Source: Paulownia fortunei
Lineage: Eukaryota; Streptophyta; Magnoliopsida; Lamiales; Paulowniaceae
Length of the DNA: 64,000 bases
Assembly (NCBI GenBank): GCA_019321725.1
Contig: CM033110.1
Coordinates: 24,173,210-24,237,209 of the forward strand
Direction of reading: 5' to 3'
Positions 25,345 to 36,389 of the stretch are shown here, one piece after another (within the stretch, counting starts at the first letter, position 1; each line of letters starts with the position of its first letter). Under the pieces are notes generated by a model. The model searched no databases and was not told where the DNA came from. It was given only the letters and a program-made list of their open reading frames with translations. The position numbers were made by a program, and so were the translations under genes.

Positions 25345-27394
25345 ATGGCGACGGTTTCTAGCTTTTCAACATTGCGAAAGGTACATTCGCTTATGCGTAA
25401 GATTTCTAATTTTGTGTGATTCATTTCTTCTTTTCAGAAATTTTGACTTTTTTGGTTTTTTTTTTTTTTTTAATGTTTTTTCTTGTAGCATAAGCAGTTG
25501 CCGCAAGTTTTCTGCAGAAAGAAAGAGAAAGAGCGAGGAGGTCAAAACAATTACCCTTACAAAGTCATTGAAATTACACCTCCGCCCAAGAACCTTGGCA
25601 TTCGCTGCTTCCCTTCTGTAAGCTTATTTATTGGGATTTTATATATTTTACTTAGTATTTGGTTGCAACAAATTGTTGATTTGAAATAAAATGTTAGAAT
25701 TATAAACTTTTCCACTTCTATTTGAATGGGTTTCTATCAATTCCAATTTTAAGATGTAACGATTAAATGCATTGCTGGTTTTTTCTGTGTTTTTCTTTTT
25801 TTCCAAAGTATTATGCTCATAATTATCTGCTGCTCTTATGTGATATTGGCACTCTAAATTACTTTGGGTGCTCCAATTCTGCTTGTGGAATGGGGAGTCT
25901 TTCGGAGAGCTTGAATTTTGGAGTACCAAATATGTTGTGAGAATAATAAGAAAGGAATGAAACTATATAAAAGACGAAAGGATGATAGAGATTAAGGCAA
26001 GAGGGTAAATAGGTTTTTGAATCATGTCGTGGCTGGGAATTCTTTTTGCTGTGTAGTTGTGGTCGATATGATCATTTTGTAGTGTTGCACGAGTAATTTT
26101 TAAGGGTTATACATTTCTTGTATGAATTCTCATGAAGTTACTAGCTGGAGTAGTCGACTGTTTACATTTTAATGTTCTCAATATCTGTGATTTCAATTCT
26201 AGTATAGATTCTCGTTTATAATTTGACTATTATTATTATAGCTGTCATATCTGTCTATTTTGTAAAAGAAGTCTATGCATGTACAAGGAAAGGTGGGATT
26301 TTTGAAGGTTGAATAAGAATTTTTGAGTTAGGAAAATAAACAAGATTATTCATGCTGAAGCAGCTTAATGCTTTTATTTTTTATTTTTTTTTCATGAAAA
26401 AAATTATGGAAGTGTCTTTAGATAGCCTATACGGTATACACACTTCTATTCGTCCTCTAGCAACTTGTTATGGAAGCTAGTTGGTGTAGTAAATTTCACA
26501 TATTGTGAAAAGTTGCTTGGCAAATGAACTTTAGATCCAGGCATCCAGGCCATCTGAGTGGAGACGCTTTCAAGTACTTATATTATAATTGAAAACAAAA
26601 ATCACTGCCTTTGAATTCCTCCTTTCTGCCACTGGAGGAGGCATACATACATGTGCGATGGTTATGTGAGTGTAGTTTTTGTTGCATTTTTTAACTGATA
26701 TCCGACCTTTGGGGAGAGCGGACTGCTCAGTAGTCTTGCTCAGGTTTGTTTTTGTTTCTGCAATGCAAGAATTCACAATATTTTCTTGCCATCCATATAT
26801 CTCCTAGTGCCATTGAAAAGTAACAACTGGAGAGGGCAGAAGAACTTGTAGAACAAAGTCCAGCAAATTTCTATACGTTTAGGGTATAAATGTTCAAGAA
26901 GAAAATTGTTCATCTTTGTTAGTGGGTGAAACTAACTTACCATGCAGAGAGTTATGTGTTCAGTTTTGCACTTGATGAGAATCCATATGCATTTGGATAT
27001 CTTTTTTGCCTTAACTAAGATCAAGAAACCTGCAATAAACACCTTCCTCATATGTAAAGTTGATGCCACACAAAAGCTGAATGATAAGCCTGTTAGTTGT
27101 CAATTGGCTTATATTGGCCCACTGTAAATTATGAATCAAAGACGGATCATCTGCAATACGCTACTGAAAATAGCATTTGATTGAGACTGATCTAGCTATT
27201 GATTCTAATGGCAGAACCTGCAGTGCGGTGAGAGTGTGACAATAGAAGGCCAAGCTTATACCATATCAGCAGTAACTCATCGTTATCAACTCAGAAAAGG
27301 GAAATACGAGCCTAGTGAGAAACGGCTTGATGTATTGTCTACCGGAAGATACATATTAAACTTGTATTTGGAAAGTTTGCTAGAACAATCTTGA
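25345..27394 (+). CDS. Small conserved protein, probably plastid-targeted, function unknown
   Basis: Three exons, 25345-25380, 25489-25617 and 27215-27394, encode 114 residues. The first 12 codons (MATVSSFSTLRK) look like the start of a plastid transit peptide: Ser/Thr-rich with no acidic residues. A basic stretch follows (CRKKEKERGG), then the body with ITPPPKNLGIRCFPS, the core VTIEGQAYTISAVTHRYQL, RKGKYEPSEKRLDV, and the end LNLYLESLLEQS. I recognise this as a conserved plant protein of unknown role, not as a named family. Its place between the RRM and sucrase/ferredoxin-like genes suggests At5g40500, from memory. Intron 2 is 1.6 kb with no other coding sequence seen. Targeting is inferred. 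Confidence 0.8.
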
Positions 27395-28487
27395 TTCTGA
27401 CATTTATTGGAGATGGTCTTTTTGTACATGGAGGGAATCTCTGTACTGAAAGGGAAGACTAGGGGTTCTTATTAATATTGATGAGATGCTATGTTATCAG
27501 TTGCAGTTGTATGTAAATCTATTTGTGAAACTGGGTGCATCACCTCCTCTATTGCTTTTGATCATCAACCTTGTTAGGTTCACCTTTCAACCACCAGTAG
27601 GAGTTCAGTTGCCAGCATTTATAAACTTATAGTAGGTTTGGAAATGCAACAATTCAGAATCGTCAGTCAGAATTACCCTTTCTGTGATACTAACTGTACT
27701 TGTGGTTTGTTAGCTTACAATTCAAACCATCTATAGTGTGCGCTTGTGGAGAGCATTTTATGTACGTATTAAGAGTGGAATATAGTCGATGAACCCTCGT
27801 ACATCATCATCTGATTAAACTAGACTTTTATACCACTATCCAAAAATATTCCAAACAAAAAAAAAAAAAAAAAAAGAACCATTTTTCTACTTCTTTTGTA
27901 GTTCTTACCTTTTAGCTTTTTTAATCTTTCGGTTTGGGGTTGTCACATTTGTGCTCTCAATTGTTGATTCCTTTCCCACGTAGGCCGTAGCTCACCGTTT
28001 GATATTTTGGGTCAAAATTATTGGCTATTGTGATGTGCCGGGCATGAGCTCAATAATGAAGACTGAATACTTGAAGATTAAAAGGATCTTTTTTTTTTCT
28101 GTTACTGTTCTAGCATTAATCTTCTGATCTTACGGGGTGGATTTAAATCCTCAATTAGTTTCTTAATTATGTTAACTCTGGATGGATGCCAAACTCATTA
28201 CAATCTAGTCCCTCAATTTTCTATTCCATGATAACATATCACAATTTGACTAAGCGCTACAAATATAGGTTTTTTAAATGCATTATTAGAATTTGTTTCT
28301 GGAAAGATTAATTTTGTGTTTGAATTCATTCTCAAGGATCTAAATAATAGAGTGGAATCATCACCTTAACTCACTTTTACTTAAATGTTAACGTAGTAAT
28401 AACTATAGTCATATACCAATCTGGAGATAGAGGGACACTCTGATGTTATTTTTCAAATTTTTCTAACACTTTATCAAACACCCACTT

Positions 28488-28497
28488 AATAATAATA

Positions 28498-28533
<36 letters not shown>
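28488..28533. repeat. AAT/ATT microsatellite
   Basis: About four AAT units run directly into about eleven ATT units, so the two halves are complementary and could fold into a hairpin. Confidence 0.9.
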
Positions 28534-30077
28534 GTCATTAATTAACTTTCCCATGAAGTGTAATTTGTGATCTTTTAGATCACTGTCATTATTCAAGTTT
28601 ATTGCAGGGTCTAATATGGAATGTTGACATGATCAAGGGTTAACAGCCCCTTCAAGAAGACTTGTGAAATCATGGGGGGTAAAATGAGATTTAGAATTCA
28701 TTATGGCTAGACTAAGATTTAAAAAAAAAAAAAAAAAAAGGTAAAGATAATAATGATTTGAAGCTGCACTCTGCATATGATTATTCTTAAACATGTTAAG
28801 TTGATTGGTGACATTAGTGGTCCCCTAGGAAGCTAAACTGTCTCCTCACTCATCCACATGGAGGATTTATTTCCACTAATACTCTACATATATTTTCTTT
28901 TGTTTTGTCCATTTTTATTTTTATTTTTATTTTTTTGAACTTTCCTAATTTGGGATGGGAACAAGAAATTAAGAAAAATGCTTAATAATTAATTAGGTGG
29001 AGAGAAAACATGGGTCATGGCTCAAATTTAAGTTGTTTTTATTGTGTCTGTACATGAATGTCTCCTCTCCCAGTTGGTTCATAGGTGGCAACTGGATTAA
29101 TATCATTTCTCCATATATTTTATAGTCTTCCTTCCCAAAAATGTTACAAATCTGAACTTAGGAAAGGAACTATTGAAGAAAATAATAAGCAATTTTAGGT
29201 ACCACATGAAATTCATTAGAATAAAAAAATTTGAAATATAAATGTTATTTGAATAATATTTGGATATGTGATGGTTTTTAAGATATATGTAAAAGTTCAC
29301 TCAATTAAAATTACCTTTTCTTTTTTTAAATATATTTCCATTCTATTGTGAGGAGATTATATGTGGATGAAGAAAAGATTTTGGTTTTTCCAAACAAATA
29401 TGCATTGTTTCCTCCAGACAATCAATTTGGTCCCCATTTATTAAGTATTCAAAAAAATCACATTGTTAATACTTAGATGTTTAATTAGAATAAAAATCCT
29501 ATATAAATACAGTATTAATAATAAAATAACTGCTATTGGGAATTCCTTATTGATATTTAACCAAATAAAATAAAACAAAATAAAAGTGTATTAGTTGGAT
29601 CGTTGACCTATTTATTAAGACTAATTTAATTATAGATTTAATTATTTTTTGTTTAATTACTTTTAAAATGAGGTATACATAATTTTAAATTGAGAGGACT
29701 TAGGAATTACGAGTATTGGGTTCGAATTTTAACAATTTATTTATACTGATGGGCCGAACGATTGGCAGGCGGTCCACATGCCACAGTCCTCGTTCACGTG
29801 CATGCATGTGACACCCCCTTATTTTCGCTATACGTTAATTAATGTGCATTTACTTAATCCCAAGTGATTATTGATTTATATATTTACATATAAATTTCTT
29901 TTTTTCTATCATAATTAACATTGAGAAATGAATAATATAGAACTAATATATTTAATTATGTTTTTACTGATCCAATGAATGAATTTAGCTTTAATTATAT
30001 ATAAAAAAGGCTTTTATTTTCGATCATTTGGATTATTACTTATTACCAATCAATGTATCTAATTTCGAGTGAACATT

Positions 30078-30484
30078 GTTCTAAAACTGTCTATCAAGTA
30101 ACATTGTTTTTTATTTTTTTTAATCGAGAAACAATTGAGTAAATGGTTTTATAAAGATATTAATTACTATTCACATTATAATTGTATATGTTAAATTTTT
30201 TATATTTATATTTATAAATAATATAATTGATTGATTGCTTTTAAAAAATATTAAATGACAAGAGGCACTTGGTGAGAACTTGGGATGTTCTAAAACTGTC
30301 TATCAAGTAACATTGTTTTTTATTTTTTTTAATCGAGAAACAATTGAGTAAATGGTTTTATAAAGATATTAATTACTATTCACATTATAATCGTATATGT
30401 TAAATTTTTTATATTTTTATATATAAATAATATAATTGATTGATTGCTTTTAAAAAATATTAAATGACAGGAGGCACTTGGTGA
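30078..30484 (+). repeat. Two-copy tandem duplication, 209-bp period
   Basis: GTTCTAAAACTGTCTATC starts at 30078 and again at 30287. The following ~195 bases are nearly identical, both ending around GAGGCACTTGGTGA. Only scattered substitutions and a small gap separate the copies, so the duplication is recent. Confidence 0.92.
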
Positions 30485-30861
30485 TGCAAGACTTCAACCT
30501 TCAACAACCATAAGTTTATTGATGAATTATTGGTTAAAAAGAAAAAAAGGGGAAAAAAATGCTATCCAAAATTCAGATAAATGCATATGGTAGCCAACTT
30601 TCTAAAGGAAAACCCAAGTAGTTTGATAATCTTTATGTGGGTGAGCGATGATAATAATAATAATAATAATATGAAAAAAAAGAAGAAAAAATGGATTTCT
30701 GGCACTCTTTGGGGAAAAATGCATGGGAGTTTCCAAGGACCACTTTTCTGCCTTGCCTTGTTTTGGTGTATTTGATGACAGAAAAATATTCAAATTTACT
30801 TTATATATTTTAAAATCTTAAAAGTCTTTCACTAAGTTATAGTAACTTCCCATCATTATTA

Positions 30862-30925
30862 GGTATTTTCGACTGTATACAACCAAAATATTTGGTATTT
30901 TCGACTATATACAACCAAAAAAATT
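30862..30925 (+). repeat. Two-copy 32-bp tandem repeat
   Basis: GGTATTTTCGACTRTATAC begins at 30862 and again at 30894, each followed by AACCAAAA. Confidence 0.85.
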
Positions 30926-31917
30926 TATACAATGCACCATATCAATAATTTATCTCCATCATTATGTCGATTTATTTATTTATTTGTTATCTATATTTGT
31001 GTGTTTTTTTAAATCTATGTCTCATACAACATACATGAATTATAAACGGGGCTTTTACGCATAATTATTATCAAATTGAAAAGCTTATGCAACATACTAT
31101 TAATGTATAGAAAATAAAACAGAAGAAAAAAAAGTTGAAAAACTTAAAAGTAGCAAACCCAACATAGAATCTCTTCCACTTTAGCTAAGCATCACGATTC
31201 GTATTTTTTAAAGAGAAAAGGGAAAAGAAAAGGAACAATGCCGATACAAATTTACAGTTGCTTTTCTTTCACACACACCAACACACATCCTGCGTGAAAA
31301 CAATGTAGAGCGAGTGAAGAGAGTGCATTAACTCCCTTCATGAAAAACAAGAAGTGCATACAGTATTTTGTACTACAATACACACAGACAACGAGAAGAG
31401 AGCGTTACAGAAACAAGAAAAGGTGAAGATTTAACGGAGAGAGATTCCTGAATAGAGTAAAGACGGCTTTTCAATTTCATATAAGCAAACATAGAAGAAA
31501 CCCCCATCGACTTTTTCTCCTTTTCCTTTTTCTTACTTTAAGAGCTTTGCTTGTGAACTGAGTTTCAGTTTCCAGGCTACTTTCTTTGTTTCTTCTCTTG
31601 TTCTTTCTCCATGCCATTTGACCCATTATACGACAGAAAAAGAAAATCTTTCACTGGATTTATCATTATTAGTATTATCTTACAACTGTTTATTTTTCTT
31701 GGTCGGGGGTGGGGGGTGTTGCTGTAATCTATCTATCAAAATCCGTTTCTTGTTTGGATCGGATCTGAAAAGGACTGGCACACCAATATTGAAAAAAAAA
31801 AAAACATATTAAAGCGGTTCTTCAATACAAAGTTCAATTGCTTTCTCAGAGTTTTTCCGAAGGGTTCTTTCTCAAGGGTGATGAAAGATTGTTCAGCCAT
31901 TTGCATTCTCTGATAAG

Positions 31918-32520
31918 GTAAATCAAGAATTGCTTTATGTTTTCCGCTGTTCTCCTTCTGTGGGATTTGTTTTTTGTTTACTTGGTTTTGGTTTATGTGG
32001 TAATGTGAGTGGAAAAAAAGAATCTTCAATGTAATGGGACACAAGAATTCAAGCACTTTATGATCAGGAAGAAGGTTTATCTTTGTCTGGGAATTCTTGG
32101 GTTCTTTTGCTTTTTTATGTTTAGGGGGGGGGGCGGGGGGGGGGGCGTTGATATTTAAGGATACAGTGGTTTTTCTGGGTATGACTGAATTTGGAGGGAT
32201 TTCACAGTGTTATCTTGTGTTTCAGGATTTTTTTTTTTTATAGATTACTTATGGATTCATATATTCTTAAATTAGGTTCATACTTTCTTTTACTCCATAA
32301 TGTACAAGAGTTGCTTTCAGTGTAGGAGAGCTGTTGGTGGTCCAATTTAGACTCATTCACTGAATTTATTGAGTCATTATAGTTGTGTCCTTCTTCTAGT
32401 ATGCTTTATGGAAATATATGATTCTTGAATCAAATTTTTCTTGAGATATACCCATTTCGTAACTGTTAGAAACTGTGAATGTAGTTTCATTCTGTTCCAT
32501 TTGGTGGTGATATGTTGTAG
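31918..32520 (+). other. Probable intron in the 5' leader of the AGC kinase gene
   Basis: A donor (ATAAG then GTAAAT) at 31918 and an acceptor (TGTTGTAG) ending at 32520 would join a CT-rich leader to TGACT just before the start ATG at 32526. In-frame stops upstream of the ATG show that this is not coding. The span carries a G10-C-G11 tract. Splicing is inferred from the sites alone. Confidence 0.5.
32124..32147 (+). repeat. Poly-G tract G10-C-G11-CG
   Basis: Ten G, one C, eleven G, then CG, on the coding strand inside the probable leader intron. The tract could form a G-quadruplex in the non-template DNA strand or in pre-mRNA. Its exact length should be treated with care because such runs are hard to sequence. 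Confidence 0.8.
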
Positions 32521-32525
32521 TGACT

Positions 32526-35294
32526 ATGCCGTACGATGCAATAGAATCACTTGTCGAGGGAGTTGGTTCCTTAACGATGAGTTCCAATTCCGTTGGCAAT
32601 GTAGAGTATAATTCTTGTGCACCCGGGACAAGTCGTCCACCCCACCCTCCATCTACAAAACAATGTAAATATGAAGGTAGCTCATCTGGATCTCATGCAA
32701 TTCCTACAGATCATGTTATGAAGACTACCTATTCTCCATCTGGCTCCATGATTGTATCAAAACACTCATATAAAATGTCCCATTTCATTATGAGGAAAGA
32801 TGGGGATAACAGCAGACTCAATGAAGGAAAAGAGCAATTTCATAGCATTGGTGATATAAAATGTCAAATGGAGGAAGATAATACTCAGAAGAAGCCTATG
32901 ACATCTGAAAGCAATGACAATATCCAGCAACCAGTTGATGGTGCCGAGAATCGCAAATCCAATGGCCTTATGGAATCAGCGAATTTGGCTTCATTGCCAG
33001 CTAAAGGAGGTGTTGACCTATTGAATGCTCAGTTACGATCTAAATCAGGAACCAGCTATTGTCCAAGCCCTCAAGGCAGTTTTTACTCTGCCACACAATA
33101 TACGGAAGCTAAACAAAGTTTCACCAACACTGAAGTCAGTGAATGTGCAAGCAGTGTGGGAAAGTCTGGTGAAAGCGGGGAAGTTAGCAACTCATGTGAC
33201 TTTATTGAGAGTAGGAAGACTAGTATTCATAGAGGCAGTACTGGCAGTGATGTTAGTGATGAGAGCAGCTCTAGTAGTTTTAGCAGTGCTATGTACAAAC
33301 CACACAAAGCAAATGATACAAGCTGGGAAGCAATTCAAGCCGTCAGATCTCGTAACAGTGGGGCGTTGGAGTTGAAAAATTTCAGGATTTTCAAGAGATT
33401 GGGATGTGGTGATATAGGCAGTGTTCATCTGGCAGAGTTGATAGGCACAAGAACTTGTTTTGCCATGAAAGTGATGGACAAAGAAGCTCTAGCAAGTCGG
33501 AAAAAAATTCTCAGAGCTCAGACAGAGAGAGAGATTCTGCAATCTCTGGATCATCCCTTTCTTCCCACTTTATATACTCACTTTGAGACAGAAAAGTTTT
33601 CTTTCCTGGTGATGGAGTTTTGCCCTGGGGGAGATTTGCATGCACTTAGGCAGAAACAACCTGGGAAGTTTTTCCCAGAGCATGCCGCCAGGTAGAAATT
33701 GATGAACTGTCAGTTTTGATGTCTGTTTTTGGTGAATGAACTTTTAGCTGGGAAAATATATTTTTGTGAAGTCATTTATGATCCCAGATTTATTGCAAAA
33801 CTACCTTCTTGAACCATGTGGACATCATAAAACATATAGATCTTTTGGGCATTGAGGTTAATCTCATTGCCCAAGGGAGCTTTCAGAAATGAGATAAGAT
33901 GGCTATAGGACTGTGTAATGTGTGTTCTACGTGTTATCGTGGGCAAATAGTTTAATTGTTGCTTGACATTTTACCTATCTCTGTCTCATATATTTTTGGA
34001 CTGCTATTGATGAATTTTCTCTCATTCCACCTACTTCCTGAAACTCAACTATGCGGTGGCGATGTTTACTACGTCGAAGTCATGCATATAGTAATTGGTC
34101 TCTACTCTCCAGTTAGCAAAAGGACAAGTACTAAGCATCTCTTCAAGATATCAAGTCTCTTAGATGCAGTATTGTAGTTTTCTCAATGCTAGGCTGAACT
34201 CAAACATGATTTAAAAACTTCTCCTCTGTGCATATGTGAGTGTTAATTTATTAGTTTGTGTTTTTTCCAGTTATATATCATTCTTTTCTTGAATTACCCT
34301 AACCCAGTCATCTCTTTAGGAAAGACAGAGAAAGTTACGCAGCTATTGCATGGATATTTCACTTCATAATATCTGTTCAATAATTTAAATTAAATGAAGG
34401 CAAGTTCAATATGTTGTTTTATGCTAATCTTTCAGGTTTTATCTGGCTGAAGTTCTCCTCGCTTTAGAATACTTGCACATGCTTGGGATTATTTACAGAG
34501 ATCTTAAACCAGAAAATGTTTTGGTGAGGGAAGATGGACATATAATGCTTTCAGATTTCGACCTCTCCTTGAGGTGTGCTGTGAGCCCAACCTTGGTCAA
34601 GTCTTCGAATGCCAATTTGGAATCCAAGAGCTCGGGATACTGTGTTCAGCCTGCTTGCATGGAGCCATCGTGCGTCATCCAGCCAGCCTGTGTCCAACCT
34701 ACATGTTTTGGACCGCGTTTTCTGGGCAAGCCCAAAAAAGAAAAGAAGTCTAGACCAAAGACAGAAATATACAATCAAGTCACCCCTCTTCCAGAACTGA
34801 TAGCTGAACCCACAAATGCCCGATCTATGTCCTTCGTAGGTACACATGAATATCTAGCACCAGAAATCATCAAGGGCGAAGGTCATGGCAGTGCGGTGGA
34901 TTGGTGGACATTTGGGATTTTTCTCTATGAGCTCTTGTTTGGGAGAACACCTTTTAAGGGAGCAGGGAATAGAGCTACTTTGTTTAACGTGGTCGGACAG
35001 CCCCTAAGGTTTCCAGAGTCCCCTACAGTTAGCTTTGCTGCAAGGGATTTGATCAGAGGCTTGCTGGTGAAAGAGCCACAGCATCGCCTTGCATACAGGC
35101 GTGGAGCAACTGAAATCAAGCAGCACCCTTTTTTCCAGAGTGTGAACTGGGCTCTCATACGTTGTGCCAGTCCTCCGGATGTACCACCACCGTTCATAAT
35201 GCACGATGCAGGAGCACCTGCCCCAACAGCAGGGAAGGTGCAAGGTGTTGATGTGAAGCCTTCGGGTAATTACTATGAGATAGATTTCTTTTAA
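32526..35294 (+). CDS. D6PKL: AGC VIII Ser/Thr protein kinase, D6PK-like
   Basis: Plasma-membrane-associated kinase family that phosphorylates PIN auxin exporters. Exons 32526-33691 and 34436-35294 encode 674 residues. A ~285-residue Ser-rich N-terminal region precedes the kinase domain. The Gly-loop is GCGDIGSV (293-300), the catalytic Lys is K315 (FAMKVM), the catalytic loop is YRDLKPEN with D411, and DFD at 429-431 replaces DFG, the mark of plant AGC VIII kinases. About 100 residues separate DFD from APE (530-532). This insertion is Cys-rich (repeated C-x-x-P-[AST]-C steps at 458-479), then Lys-rich ([11 protein letters not shown]), as in D6PK. The protein ends in YEIDFF, which resembles a PDK1-binding hydrophobic tail. 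The ATG at 32526 is the first in frame after a stop at 32508. Which D6PKL it matches is uncertain. Confidence 0.93.
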
Positions 35295-36389
35295 ATGATC
35301 TTTTTGTATCCCTTGAGATGGTTCCATCCACTTGACTGGATTTTATTTCTAGGTCAATTGTTTCATTGGAAGGAATATAAAATTGTCGTTCCTTTTATTG
35401 AACCAGTGTAAATTGCTGCAGTTCGTTCATTAATAATCTTGCTGAATTTCTCATGCACAGGAATGTGGAATGCGTGGTATTTGATGGGAACTTTTACCTT
35501 CAATTGGACATTAGTTTTGTGAAAAAAAAATAAAAATAAATCAACACGTTATTTCAGAAAGATCAGATATTTTTGGACATGTAATGTAATATTCTGGATC
35601 AAAATTTTTGTAGAATGATATTCTGCTTCAACTATTGGGCCTTAGGCCTTTGCCTAAATATTCTGAACTTTCTATTAGTGTTGGTAGTGTATTTATGCAT
35701 ATACTTAGTCACGGCCAGGTCCATGAGGAGTAAAGAATTTCAGAATTTCATGTATCAAAATCATCACAATCATTTATAAGATGGGATTCGTGCGACTCTA
35801 TCATATATAAATGATGGGATTCGTGCGGACTCTATCATATATAAATAATTGTGATTATTTGATACTAAAATTCTCAATATATATTATTACTCAAATAAAA
35901 TTATGTTATAATACTAGTTTTAAAAACTAAATCACATAATCCTGCAAATGAAAACTAAGAAGGCGTTTGTATCAATTTATTTCATAACGATAAAATATGA
36001 TATTGAAGTGGTGAGATGTCAGGCGCACATACATATTACAACGCGAATGTTAGAAAAGTGTGCACGGATTCTTCACGTGATTCGTAAACGCATGCAGAGG
36101 TCCGAGGTCCCAAGCAAGGACCACAACCCCCAACGCCCCCTGCCTATACCATGTTTCTTACCGGCCAGTCGCCAACCCTTCGTCCAATCGTCATGCTAAT
36201 CACGTTATCCTTCTCCCTCCAATTACCTACCCTCTCAAGACCACCTTACTCTGAAAAGGAACCCCGGGCGATGCGCATTCCTTACCCGACCCGATTTCTC
36301 TCCTCAATCACAAATATATCTGTCCAAAAATCTCCATAAACCCCGCTTATTCTCTCATTTGCCCCCACAATCGCCTCCCTGCCCCCACC
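35295..36389. other. Intergenic between D6PK-like and sucrase/ferredoxin-like genes
   Basis: Kinase 3' untranslated region, then AT-rich sequence with a small fold-back near 35730-35880. The last ~300 bases are GC- and CT-rich and form the likely leader of the next gene. No other gene seen. Confidence 0.5.
35730..35880. repeat. Fold-back sequence with internal 33-bp tandem repeat
   Basis: GATGGGATTCGTGCG starts at 35780 and again at 35813, each running to TCATATATAAAT. The flanks are inverted: TATCAAAATCATCACAATC on the left and GATTATTTGATA on the right. The whole can fold on itself and looks like a small MITE or its remains. Limits are approximate. Confidence 0.6.

Larger units (their letters stand above)
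27395..31917. other. Long AT-rich intergenic region and kinase promoter
   Basis: No gene seen in 4.5 kb. It holds poly-A and poly-T runs, ATT and AAT microsatellites, a 209-bp tandem duplication and a 32-bp tandem repeat. From about 31230 to 31917 the sequence becomes CT- and GA-rich and is probably the leader of the AGC kinase gene. Confidence 0.5.
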
